Of a DNA stretch of 64,000 bases, positions 1-11,061 are shown in pieces (position 1 is the stretch's first letter; every line of letters begins with the position of its first letter). Source of the DNA: Nageia nagi (Eukaryota > Pinophyta); contig JBITNC010000001.1 of NCBI GenBank assembly GCA_050084985.1, positions 75,826,001-75,890,000 on the forward strand, given 5' to 3'. The position numbers were made by a program, and so were the translations under genes. The notes below the pieces were generated by a model. That model was not told the DNA's origin. It saw nothing but the letters and a program-made list of their open reading frames with translations, and did not search any database.

Positions 1-2096
1 AGATAGGTGGTAATAATCACCACCACATGTAGCCTTAGGTGTTTCCCTACTACAAAAAACCTACAACCCTTTGTAAGTCACATCGATTAGTGATTCTAAT
101 CATGGTCATTCGATTTAATCAACCATAAAACCTTAGCCCAACATATGTTATCACCCCCCATCTCATGCTAATATATCAAACCACCCTTGATGGGTATACC
201 CCAAATTTGATACACATCAAAGTTACTATCATTTCATCAGTGGGAAGATGAAATGAATAATAATCTTGATCCCATCTCTCAGCCAAGGTAGTGAGAAGAG
301 GTGTATCCACTTGTACTATCCCCATGTATGCAAGCTCTCCTAACCTATATTGGTCTAGAATATTATCTAATTATTGAGTTCATGGGAAGGCTCAGGCTAG
401 ATCTAACATTGTACTCCTCATCAATCCACCCTAAATTAACCACTTGTGATCCTACAAGGTAGTGCATGGGTTTGTTATTCTCTCATCTATGCTCATGGAT
501 ATTAACAATATAGATTTTGGATCTATTTACTACATGCTTGACTAGCAAACTATGAAGATACTCCATTAGATGACCTATCCTTCCTGTGATTGGCTATTAG
601 ATACTCCTCCAATTGATGGTAGCCATTCCTTCAGAGTCACAAATCCTTTACAGTCATCCTCCTGCTAGTCCAATCATTATGCTAAAATGACAAATGAAGA
701 AGACACTCCAATAGTGTAATGTTGTTTGTAGGGTGGCAAATTTGGTTGGGTCTGTAAGAAATCAATGCCTACTTGTCAAAGCTCTAGATGGCAAAGGTGT
801 TAAAGTCAAAATGACTTATTTTTTCCAAATATTTTGATTTTATAGGTTGAATTTGGCACTCAAATTAGGGTATTGCATATTTGTTTCCATATAGTTCCTA
901 CATCTTTATGTGTAGGTTTATTTGCCTTATAAAAATTTTACATCTCACCTTTCCTTTTTTAGATACTAAAAATTGTTATTTCCATGGCATCAATAGAGTC
1001 CAATTCTTTGAGTTATGTGTGCTATCAATGGAACATGGATCTAATCTATTCTCAAAATTTATTTAATTGATGCCTACATGCTCTAGGTAATTATTCCTTA
1101 ACTTGTATTTTTTATAAAAATTTATATTGGGTTTAGGGTGTTAGCAGTGTACTAATTTGCTATTTTAATGATTTTCCAATGCACATAATCTATTTTCATT
1201 AATTTCATATGATAATGAGTTCTTATTTATGCTATTAATTTTAAAAACTTGGATTATCTATACTTGGTTTAAGTCATATTGTAGGGTAAAATTATACCTT
1301 TAAGAAAAGTGTTCCTAGGTAGCTCTAAGCCCATGATATTTTCATTATTTGGTCAAATAAGAAGGTAATGCTTACTTGGGAAATATTTTCCACTTACTTT
1401 ACGATGCTAGTGGCATGTACACATAAGGGCACTAGCAAAATAAATATCTATAAATTACCCAAATAATTAAAAATCCTCTGGTACTTATCCTTAATTGCAC
1501 CATTCTGACATGAGTACTGGTACCACAATTATGCTCCCATTATGAGGTATTTTATTTTTCTCTTTTCATTTGACAATATTAAGCATGTTAATTTTGCATT
1601 TAGAAAAGTTGATATTTGTTAACATGGATTTAAGCATTCAAAGTGAATATATCAAGATCTATTGGTTAACCTAAAGTTAGCATGAAGAAATATGTAGAAA
1701 GACATGGCATTATCTCCCCTTATAGACTTTACTCTACATTATGCACTACATTTCTCCCAACTTGGCATAACTCTACTCTCCTCCATGTGTTGAATGATGA
1801 TGTCATGGATTTTGGATAGACACATCATGCATACTTTGGTTAATAGAATTCAAGATAATTTTATTTGAGCCATATTCAAAGATTCCTTCAATGTCAATGA
1901 TGTAGAAGATACACAACATTAGCAACATACATTGACCTATTTTCATGGTACCGATGGCATGAACCCTTGGTGTATAATTAAACTCTAGCTCTCAGATCTT
2001 AATAGGTTTGAATATTAGGTATTTCATTGTTCCAAACTAGCATATTCTAATATATTATATTTTTTCATCCTTTCTTTGCATGGTTTATGTCTTAAG
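1..2096. other. Non-coding AT-rich stretch, no gene recognised
   Basis: No reading frame longer than about 60 codons and no transposon protein motif could be recognised on either strand. The base composition resembles the rest of the intergenic DNA. It may be decayed transposon sequence, but nothing in it can be assigned. Confidence 0.5.
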
Positions 2097-2640
2097 ATCA
2101 TGGACACAAAAACACATGATCACTAATGGCCAACAATATGCATAGTGAGAGTTCACTCATTTAAAACTAAATTGGAGATATAGCCATGAGTAATTTGTTG
2201 ATATTGGATCATCTTGAATGGATGATGCATTTTACTATGTATCCACATGGTTTTTTCTTCAAACCCATCTAAAGCATACTATATTCATATCATATACATA
2301 CAAACGTATGATTGTTGATGGCCAACAATATGGTTAGTGAGAGTTCACTCACATAAAAGTAAAACAATGATACAACTATGAGTATTTTGTTGAAATTGGA
2401 TCATCTCCAATATATGATACATTTTACTATGTATCCATATGTTTTTTACTTTAAACCTATATAAAGCATATTATCTTCAGATCATAGACATACAAACGTA
2501 TGATCACTGATGGCCATTGATATGATTAGTGAGAGTTCACTCACATACAAGATAAACTAGTGATGCAACCATGAGCAAGATGTTGACATTGGATCATCTC
2601 CAATGGATGAAACAACTTACTATGCCTCCATCATCATTTT
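2097..2640. repeat. Tandem repeat, 192-bp unit, about three copies
   Basis: The marker GTGAGAGTTCACTCA recurs at 2145, 2337 and 2529, a spacing of exactly 192 bp each time. Surrounding blocks recur with it: a GATCACTGATGGCC-like block before and a TTGGATCATCTCCAAT-like block after. Copies are diverged by point changes, so the array is old. The third copy decays near 2640, where ordinary sequence resumes. Confidence 0.85.
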
Positions 2641-2970
2641 TTGATTCATATTTTATTGTAGGTACTATGCCAAAGCTATGCTCATAGTTCTGCTAGTGGT
2701 GTACAAAAGTTTATTATTTCCACTCTTTCAAACTATCACCTCTTAATTTTGAGGCATGAACATGAGTGCATCAATTTCTTGAGTATGAGACACAATGGAA
2801 TGGCTAGAATCATAATCAAAATAGTATCAGAGATGCAAATTATATCTTCCATCTCCAACCTTGGATATGGATTTTCATTATTATCTAATTATAAACCAAA
2901 TAATATTCCCAAATATAGCTTCTTCAATAGCTTTTGTGTTGACTACTCCTAAAAATACATGATCAAATAT
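2641..2970. other. Spacer between the tandem repeat and the copia element
   Basis: A short non-coding stretch. Short frames on both strands (2749-2952 plus, 2881-3180 minus) match no known family, and the minus one is an antisense reading of the adjacent LTR. Its last five bases, CTTTC at 2971-2975, are the left target-site duplication of the copia element. Confidence 0.6.
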
Positions 2971-2975
2971 CTTTC

Positions 2976-3421
2976 TATTGGAATATATAATACTTAAGGG
3001 TATCATTTGATACCTTAAGTATTTAAATGAATATGATAATGTAACTTGTCCTACACTCCATGTCATGAGCATGCCCCTTGGGTAAAAGGATGTGCATGTC
3101 ATGCTTTTGTACATTGGATAGAAGGGTGAACCAAAGAGAAATTTTGGCCTATAAATAAAAGGCTCCCTCTTTGTGATCACACACCAATTGTGGAGTAAAG
3201 TTATGCTATAGGATAGAAGTGTAGGAGTTGAGATTAGAAGAATTGTAAGAGAGTTGTATTTGTGAATGAATTAAAGATCTAGTTCATGGATGTACTTCTA
3301 GTTGGAAAAACCACTTACATCTTGTGTTGTGAGATTGCTTTGTGAGTTTGTTATATGTAATTATGAGCTTTCATGTAATCTTGGTTGATTAGGAATTATC
3401 TTGTTAGTGTTAGTTTTTTCA
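2976..3421 (+). repeat. Copia 5' LTR
   Basis: It begins TATTGGAATA, where the 3' LTR begins TGTTGGAATG (a G-to-A change in the terminal TG), and ends CA. Compared with the 3' LTR it lacks about 48 bp just after the first 15 bp. A TATA box (TATAAATA) lies at 3150-3157, followed by GGCTCCCTCTTTGTGATCAC. The two LTRs differ at many sites, which points to an old insertion. Confidence 0.9.
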
Positions 3422-3424
3422 CAT

Positions 3425-3436
3425 TGGTATCAGAGC
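3425..3436 (+). other. Primer-binding site, initiator tRNA-Met type
   Basis: TGGTATCAGAGC lies three bases after the left LTR. This is the standard plant copia primer-binding site, complementary to the 3' end of initiator methionine tRNA. It sets the orientation of the element as plus. Confidence 0.92.
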
Positions 3437-6263
3437 TCTTTGGAAGCTCCTCTTCACATCATTGGTGTAGAAGCTCTTCTTCAACATCTTGGAGGTTCTT
3501 CATTCTTCACCCTTGTTCTTCATTGTGAGGTAAAAGAGCCTCAAAGGTATAACCCCCTTAATTTGATATAGCCTCCTTAATTTTGGATTACTAACATTTT
3601 TTTATGTTATGTTAGTCCTTATATATATATATATATGGGAAGATTTGCTTAAAATAAGAATATATTGAAATGCCTTTTTTTTGTAATACCTCTCATAATT
3701 AGTTGCAATTATTAATTGCTTATTATATTTACTATAATTTTACATATATTTAGAATGTAGATTTTGTATATATATATATATATTTGAGTACAAAAATATA
3801 TATATATACTACATCTTTTTTTCAATGCAATTATATGCAAATTTCAATACAAAATTGAAGTACAATCCTTGATATGTTTATTGCTATACTAAATATTTTA
3901 TAAGGAAATTTTAAATAAATAAATAAATAAATAAATATATATATATATAGGGTTTAATTTAAAAGGAGTTGCTTTTTTAGTAAAAAAAAAATACTGTACA
4001 TTTTTTAGAATAGCATTTAAAATGTTTGCACAATTTTTTTTTTTAAAAGGAAGGGTGGGTTGGGCCTAGGATGGGTAGTGTTGACCAACCAAACTCTATG
4101 GGTTGGGCATGGGATGGGTGGTGTTGACCAACCAAACCCTTGCTATTTGAGCCTACTCACACTCATTATTTGATCCAGCTTGCACTCATCACTAGAGCCT
4201 ACTCATGCCCTCCATACAATCTTGTTCTATCTTTTGTACAACCTCTCCTCCATACCACGGTCTCCTTTAGCATTTCATCAGGTCATAATATAAATATTCA
4301 AACTCCTTACATAATGTTTAGTCATCCAAAAAGGACACAAAAATTGAAACATATTTTTTTCTCTGCTGCTCTCCACCTAGCTTTAGACTCCATAGCTATT
4401 CCAAGGTCCATGCAACCATTTTGAGGCCCTCATAGCTTGTTTAAAACCTTGCACCCTACCTTTCCTCGACCACCCCACCCTCCAGGGCCTCCTCCTACTA
4501 CTCTTGCTTTGTGGTTTCCCACCTTTACCATGCTCCATAGTATGCTTCTCTATCTCCCTCACATAGTCAATCCCATATGCTGAATTTAGGGGGAAAGGTG
4601 GATTGGAACACTCCTTCCTTCCATACGCAACACATAGCCCCTCATTCCCTCTCTAATATCTTAGCCAATGTAAACCTTCCTCCTCTTAGAACTAAAATAT
4701 TTTATGTGTTTTTTTTTGCTTGATGTTACTTACAAGCTACTTTTTCTCATCTCATCATTTCCTTTCCTGCTAAACATTAATTGCAAACAAATGGAGTGAG
4801 GATTTCCTCCTCTCATTTATTTCTTTGCAGGAGTGGTGCATAAATTAATGATAAAGCATTAAAAGTAGTTCTCTTTTACAAAAGGGATATATATATTTAT
4901 ATTGGTCAAATTGCAATTTTTTTCTTTTAAAATTGAAAAGAATATTTTAAAAATGCTTAAATTCCAAAAGAGGAGGATAAACTTTTTTTTTTTAAAGTAT
5001 TAAGTGGGAGATTTATTTTTTAGATTACTTAAGTAAAACTTGACATATTATCTAAGTTAAAACTAGCAATTTTTGAAGGGATCATGTTGCCTTAAGTTCT
5101 TTAAGTATAAAAAAAGGGGGGGGGGGGAATTTTTATACTAGAATTTATTTTTGGATGCATGCCTAATGCATGCTTAGTACTTAATTTTTAAGTTAAATGC
5201 TTAGAGCTTATATTATTTTAAAAATGATGCATACTTATGCTTAATACATAAAATTTTATGCATGCTTAAAATTTGTTTAGGATGCATGCTTACACTTAAA
5301 AGATGCATGTTTTTAGAACTTAATTTTTATGCATACTTATGCCTAAGTATGTATCCTTTATGCAAAGTTAACTTATGCAAATTATGGAATTAATGAATGT
5401 TTAAGTATTAATCATTTCTTATTACAAAGTTAACTTGTGTAAATTATGGATCTTTGTAAATATGTCCTTTATGGGTTAGTAAACAAAACCCATTGGACTC
5501 TTAGGTTCCAAGTTATGAATGGATGATGTTTAATTTTATGCTCTTTTACTTTACATTTTGCATTTTGGTTTGTTTTACTTATGCAAAATCATAAGCATTG
5601 ATATGAGCAACCTCCTAAAATGAACACATCTGCATGTACATTCTACAATATGACTTGTTTGGGGAGCCATGATGTGAGGATAGGAAAATTGGAGCCTTTA
5701 ATTTTGATGATCCAAGTGATGAAAAATTCATACTTCTTAATTGGCCCTAAGTATTTTGTTAGTCTAGACATAACTCTATTAGGTGGATAGGCATGTGTGT
5801 AGCTATACAACATGTTTGCATGTCCATTTAGAGATTATCTTGATAACCTAGGAGGAAAACTTGAAACCTAATCAAGATTAATAATTTGGTCAATCCAACA
5901 AATATCAAAACCTTGAAAAATAGGTAGTACTTCTTCTTGTGAGAGTTTATTGCTACCCAAGGGGAACTAGTTAAGGATTGGCAAAAACTAGGCTCCTCTT
6001 GTGTGGGCATCCAAGTGAAGGCCTAATTTTAGACAAGAAAATAAGCTTCAATAATATCACTTTACATCTACGGTTCTTGAGATGAGACATGTATTTGGGT
6101 ACATGGGTTATTATTTGAATTGTGAAATACTTGCACTTATGAATCAAATCAAGTATGTCTTTAGTACTAAATATAACATGTATTATTTACTTGATTAAAA
6201 ATTAAAATTTAAATATTATTTATTAAAAATACATGCTTATTATTTCATATTTTTGTGTAGAAA
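3437..6263 (+). other. Unusually long 5' leader of the copia element
   Basis: About 2.8 kb separates the primer-binding site from the gag start. Copia leaders are usually far shorter. It holds AT and AAAT microsatellites (about 3620-3640, 3765-3805, 3910-3950), a G12 run near 5115, a 39-bp direct repeat at 4057-4138 and a cluster of ATGCAT motifs at 5150-5360. No protein domain or flanking duplication that would prove a nested insertion was found. It may still contain an unrecognised insertion. Confidence 0.5.
4057..4138 (+). repeat. Two copies of a 39-bp G-rich direct repeat
   Basis: 4057-4095 and 4100-4138 share the pattern GGGTTGGGC, then ATGGGT, then GTGTTGACCAACCAAAC, with only a few differences. 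The repeat sits in the copia leader and ends in a short palindrome-like TTGACCAACC. Confidence 0.85.
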
Positions 6264-7200
6264 ATGGAAGAATTCTTTTTATCCAAACACATTCTTGATG
6301 GTTCCAACTTTGGCATTTGGGAATCATGGATGAAAGCTATATTGCAAGCAAAAAAGATTTAGCAAATAATAAATGAGAATCTTATACCTCCTACAAATGA
6401 GAAGGCACTTGAAGCTTACAAGATAAAGAATGAGTTGGCAACTTCCATGATTTACTATGCAATTTAAGATGATGTGCTCTTAATGATTTCCTCTTCAACC
6501 TCAGAAAAGGAAGCATGGAATAAGCTTAAGCAAATCTACCTTGGCTTAATTTTTTCAAAAAAATTTACCATTCTCCAAAATTTGTTTTAATCTCATGAAG
6601 GGGAATATGAAAATGTGGGTATCTACTTGAATAAAATCTTTAACCTAAGGATCAACTTGTTGCTTGTGGATGCAATTGGATCAATGATGAGTTCATGATC
6701 TTCATCATTTTTTAAATCCTCTCTTCAAAGTTTGAAAACTTTGTAATAGTTATGGAAATAAGGCTTAATGATGAAAAAGAAGTTTTCTCCTTTGAAAACC
6801 TTTTAAATCACCTATTAAAGCTTGAGGAAACCCTTAACAATAAGGTGTCGATTTCTTCTCCAAAGGATAATAACATTGCTCTTGAAGCAAGAGAAATTCC
6901 ATTTAAGAAGTTCAACCCTCAAAGGAAATCTTATCCTTCTTCCTTTAAAATTTTTGAGAAAAGAGACTAGCTACAATAGTAGTAGAAATAATAGAAACAT
7001 AAAATCACAATAGTAGGAACAATAGTAACAACAATCATTTCAAGTAAAGAGATGAAAAAGTCAAAGCAAACACTTCTTATTCTAAGAAAATGTTTGATGG
7101 AAATTTTAACTATTGTGGCATGCAAGGTCACAAAGAACTTGATTGCTATAAAAAAAAAGAGGAAAAGAAACAAAGGTAATAGAATTACAAATAACTACAA
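6264..7200 (+). pseudogene. Copia gag (capsid/nucleocapsid), decayed
   Basis: The frame opens at ATG 6264 with MEEFFLSKHILDGSNFGIWE, the usual start of plant copia Gag (the conserved 'L.G.NF..W' block). It then carries a UBN2-type region around SEKEAWNKLKQIYLG. Stops at 6361 and 6466 sit where the family usually has Gln. A nucleocapsid zinc knuckle survives near 7105-7150 as NYCGMQGHKELDC, but the first cysteine of the CCHC motif is replaced. The reading frame shifts several times. It is a pseudogene and cannot make an intact Gag. Confidence 0.85.
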
Positions 7201-7245
7201 AGAAAAAAAAATATTCATGTTGGTTTTGCTACAATACTCTACTCC

Positions 7246-7602
7246 ATGTCTTGCTCTTTTTCATTTGAATGGAATGTTGACTCTAGTTGCACTAATCATC
7301 TATTCTTTGAAAAAGAAAAGTTTGAGAACTTTCATGAGTATAATAAGGATGCAGTTGTGATAGGTGATAACTCTACCCTTGAAATCCAAGGAATTGGGAA
7401 TGTGTTGAAACATGGAAAGGTTCTTAAAAATACTCTCTATGTTCCTAATTTAATAATGAACCTTCTCTTCATATTCCAAGTTGCTAGAAAAGGGTACTCT
7501 TTTGAGTTTGACTCTCAATCCTGGTGTATTAAGAAAAGACTTGCCACTTTGATTAAAGGATCTATGAAAGATAACCTCTACATTATAAATCAAGTCCCAT
7601 AA
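7246..7602 (+). pseudogene. Copia aspartic protease fragment
   Basis: WNVDSSCTNHLFF is the copia retropepsin signature, normally W.(V/L)DSG(A/C)(T/S).H. The catalytic DSG has become DSS. It is followed by the IGDNSTLEIQGIGNV and LYVPNLIMNLLF blocks typical of the family. The open frame ends at 7602, immediately before the pre-integrase region. The DSG change alone would probably inactivate the enzyme. Confidence 0.88.
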
Positions 7603-7605
7603 AAG

Positions 7606-8560
7606 ATGTGTTTTGCTTCTAGTGTATGTTCTAAAGGTAATATTTGGCACCATCATTTAGATAACCTTAACCACAAGAGAATTCAAGTCATAAAATACCA
7701 AGAACTTATGGAAGGCTTATCTTTAATTTCTCCTTCGATTGGTCTATACGAGAAGTGCATTCTTGGTAAGATGCATAGACAAGATTTTGAAAAAGATAAG
7801 GTAAGAAGAGCATATTAACCTCTTCAACTTGTGCATTTAGATTTGATAGGTTTATTTTAAACTAATTTGCTTAGAGGAGCATCTTGCATCTTGACCTTCA
7901 TTAATGACTTTAGTAGGATGACCTTTGGGTATCTAATTGAGCACAAGGATCAAACCTTTGAGAGTTTTAAGGTTTTTAAGGTCTTTATTGAGAATCAAAA
8001 TAATTTTAAAATCAAGATGTTGAGATTAGATAATGAGAGAGAATATAATAGTAATGAGTTCAATGAATATTGTGCTAAGTATGGAATCAAGAGTTAGTTT
8101 ACAATTCCATACACTTCTCAATAGAATGGTGTTGCTAAAAGAAAAAATAGAATAATTATGGAGATGGCTAGATGCATGTTGGGTAATCTTCCTAAATTCT
8201 TGTGGGATTAATCTATGAGCACTATTATTTACACCTTGAATAGGTGTCCCATAAAATCCATTTAGAGTAAAACTCTTTTTGAGGCATGGTTAGTTAGAAA
8301 ACCTAACATTTCTCACTTTAGTGTGTTTGGTTATGAAGCATTCTCCTACATTATTTCTAAGCAAAGAGAAAAGTTGAATAAAAGAGATAAAAAATGCATC
8401 TTTATGAGTTATTACAATCAACATAGAGGCTAAAAGCTCTACTCTCCAACCTATAAAGTAGTGTTCATTTCAAGGGATGTAAAGTTCAATGAACTTCCTA
8501 ATGAATCTACTTCTAATGAAAATGTTGATGATCTAGAGAACTCTTCAATTGATCTAAGCT
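7606..8560 (+). pseudogene. Copia GAG-pre-integrase and integrase, decayed
   Basis: 7606-7818 contains IWHHHLDNLNHKRIQ, then C..C-like residues (EKCILGKMH), the pre-integrase HHCC-type zinc region. From 7867 the catalytic core follows: LTFINDFSRMTFGYL, then RLDNEREYNSNEFNEYC, then, after a stop, IPYTSQ*NGVAKRKN. In the last block the stop TAG lies where the family has CAG (Gln). The C-terminal SHFSVFGYEAFSY and KLYSPTYKVVFISRDVKF blocks are at about 8310-8490. Several stops occur (8096, 8122, 8208, 8263). Confidence 0.9.
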
Positions 8561-8619
8561 AGTTAGATATTGACATAGATAAGTCACCTCAAGAATAAAA
8601 TTCTTCAACATAAATGGTA

Positions 8620-9640
8620 ACAAGGAGTATGACCTTAAACAAATCCTTAATTACCAAGATTGACAACAAGAATGATCCCTTAACCTTCAAAGAAGCTTCT
8701 AAGCATGAGCACTAAATGGAAGCCATGAAAGTGGAGTATGAGGTGCTTATAAAAAATAAAACTTATAACTTGGTTCCTTAACCCAATGAGAAGAATGTGA
8801 TTGGATGATCTTTTGATTACTAATAATAATGATGAAATCATTCAAGAGTGTATATCAAAACTTAAGGCAACATTTGAAATAACTGATCTTAGTCTCTTAC
8901 ACTAATATCTTGGAATGCAAATGTATCAATATAAAGATTGTACATACCTTAGTCAATTTAAGTATATATAAAATATCTTGAAAAAGTTTGAAATGAAGGA
9001 GTGTAGATATATTGCAATCCTAGTCTCTCCTAGAATCACTATTTTTCTAAGCTCTAACTCTCAATTAGTTGATGCTATAGCTTACAGGTAATTAATTAGT
9101 AGTCTTTTGTATTTGACTATATCTAAGCTAGATATTACCTTTACAATGAATCTGATGACATGATTCATGTAGAAATCTTATGTTGAGCACCTTAATGCTA
9201 TTAAGAAAATCTTGAGGTATGTTGCAGAGACTAAGGATCTTACTCTCAAGTATTCCAAGTTACCCTCATTTGTTCTCTCTAGATTCTTAGATTCTGACTA
9301 TGGAGGAGATAGAGATGATAAGAAGTTAACCTTTACATATGTGCTTAGGATTGGTTCAAGTGCTATCTCTTGGGCTTTCAAAAATTAGCCTACTATTTCT
9401 CTTTCCACCATAGAAATGGAATATCATGCCATGTATATTGTAGACCAAGAAGCCATTTGGCTAAGGCATCTTTTGAAAGAAATTATGTATGAGCAAGGTG
9501 GCTCATATTTAATTTTTTTAGATAATAAATTAGGTATTTCTTTGGATAATAATCCTATATTCTACCAAATAATAAACATGTGAAAATCCATGCCCATTTT
9601 ATTAAAAATAATTTCTTGATGGCATCATAGAGTATTGTCC
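8620..9640 (+). pseudogene. Copia reverse transcriptase (core deleted) and RNase H
   Basis: The RT begins with VTRSMT and TFKEASKHEH-like sequence, runs to YNLVP*PNEKNVIG, and then jumps at about 8800-8805 straight to DDLLITNNNDEIIQECISKL. In intact copia elements roughly 150-200 residues, including the fingers and most of the palm, lie between these blocks, and the Tyr-Val before Asp-Asp is gone. The connection and RNase H follow: HQYLGMQMYQ, SLLYLTISKLDITFTMN, SDYGGDRDDKK, and SLSTIEMEYHAMYIVDQEAIWL. The tail ends LGDAIRLVKFPLRGSEG near 9750, beside a G-rich tract. Confidence 0.88.
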
Positions 9641-9900
9641 ATCCACCTTGAACTTTGCTGATTTGTTCACCAAGCCCCTCCTAGAAGCTCAAGTTTATAA
9701 TCTTGGAGATGCTATTAGGTTGGTGAAGTTTCCATTAAGGGGGAGTGAAGGTTGAATTCTTATGATGAATTCATATATATGATGACAACTTCACCCCTAG
9801 AAGGGTTTTATGTTGTATAGTGTTGATTTTGTTGTACACCTTCATAGTATGTTCTCTCTAAATGAGGAACTTATTGTACAAATTGAAAAATCTAGTACTA

Positions 9901-10110
9901 TTTAGTTATCCATGTGTGAGGAACTCTTATGTGTCTTTTGGAATTATTTAGTTATCCATATGTGAGGAAATCATATGTGCATTCTCTATTTTGGTTAATC
10001 TAGCATTATTTAGTTATCCATGTGTGAGGAAGTCTTATGTGTCTTTTGGCGCTGTTTACTTATCCATATGTGAGGAACTCATATGTGCATGCTTTATTTT
10101 GTAATTATAA
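9901..10110 (+). repeat. Alternating A-B-A-B minisatellite in the copia 3' region
   Basis: TTTAGTTATCCATRTGTGAG-like units start at 9901, 9947, 10009 and 10055. Units 1 and 3 (46 bp) carry ATGTGTGAGGA..TCTTATGTGTCTTTTGG. Units 2 and 4 carry ATATGTGAGGAA..TCATATGTGCAT. The higher-order period is therefore 108 bp. It lies between the end of pol and the 3' LTR. Confidence 0.85.
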
Positions 10111-10562
10111 TCAACACATGTTTTATATATAGCAGGTGACTATAAGTTTTTTCGCTTGGCATCTCCAAGATGACTTATAGTGCATCATTGATTAGTTCAT
10201 GATGGCATTTGTGTGATTCATCTATCCTTATTGATATAAATATGATGCATCTAACTAATCTTATTATTTGAGCTACTTATGACTTGCAAGTTCCTTTGAG
10301 ATCACAAGTTATTTACCTTAGATATGTAGGCTCTTAGAGACTCTTCATGACTTCTAGTTGGATGACTACTTCATGTACATTGAAACTAGTTGTTCTTAAT
10401 GATTGTCTTTGGCAAAGTAGTGAGTCTTAAGCTAGATCTTTCTTACTTCACAAATATGTAAAAAAAATTCATATTCATTATACCTATTTGGAGGAGAACT
10501 CTCTTACTTTCTCTTCTTCATCTCTCTTACTCGCTCTATCCCAATATTGCATTAAGAAGGAG

Positions 10563-11056
10563 TGTTGGAATGTATAACGTATTATTGTAAAGGTTTGTAT
10601 TAAATATTATATGTAAGTTTACTAATACTTAAGGGTATCATTTGATAGCTTAAGTATTTAAATAAATATGATAATGTAACTTGTCTTACAATCCATGTCA
10701 TGAGCATGCCCCTTGGGTAAAAGGATGTGCATGTCATGCTTTTGTACATTGCATAAAAAGGTGATCCAAAAAGGAATTTTGGCTTATAAGTAAAAGGCTC
10801 CCTCTTTGTGATCACACACCAATTATGGAGTAAAGTTATACTATAGGATAGAAGGGTAGGAGTTGAGATTAGGGGAATTATAAGAGATTTGTATTTTTGA
10901 TTGAAGTAAAGATCTAGTTAGTAGATGTACTCCTAGTTGGAGGAACCACTTACATCTTGTGTTGTGAGATTGCTTAATGAGTTTGTTATATGTAATTTTG
11001 AGCTTTCATATGGTCTTGGTTGATTAGGAATTATCTCATTAGTGCTATTTCCTTCA
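10563..11056 (+). repeat. Copia 3' LTR
   Basis: It begins TGTTGGAATG after the purine tract AAGAAGGAG and ends TTCCTTCA. It is followed by CTTTC, the target duplication. It matches the 5' LTR throughout, apart from about 48 extra bases after the first 15. A TATA-like TATAAGTA lies at 10785. An apparent 71-codon frame on the opposite strand is an antisense artefact shared by both LTRs. Confidence 0.93.
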
Positions 11057-11061
11057 CTTTC

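Larger units (their letters stand above)
2976..11056 (+). mobile_element. Ty1/copia LTR retrotransposon, degenerate, 8.1 kb
   Basis: Seen directly: two LTRs (2976-3421 and 10563-11056) in the same orientation, a tRNA-Met-type primer-binding site just inside the left one, a purine tract (AAGAAGGAG) just before the right one, and a perfect 5-bp duplication CTTTC at 2971-2975 and 11057-11061. Between them lie decayed gag, protease, integrase, reverse transcriptase and RNase H in that order, which is the Ty1/copia order. Two oddities stand out: a 2.8-kb untranslated leader, and an RT whose palm domain is missing because sequence jumps near 8804. Many in-frame stops make it non-autonomous. Confidence 0.95.

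Noticed and set aside
2881-3180. 99-codon minus-strand frame, with a near copy at 10600-10815
   Set aside because: The apparent protein conservation is only because both frames are antisense readings of the two copia LTRs.
7052-7360. 102-codon frame overlapping copia gag/protease
   Set aside because: It is a wrong-frame reading. The zinc knuckle and protease motifs lie in other frames.
9733-9760. G-rich tract after pol as the polypurine tract adjoining the 3' LTR
   Set aside because: No LTR begins here. The true LTR start, with TGTTGG, a purine tract and LTR homology, is at 10563.
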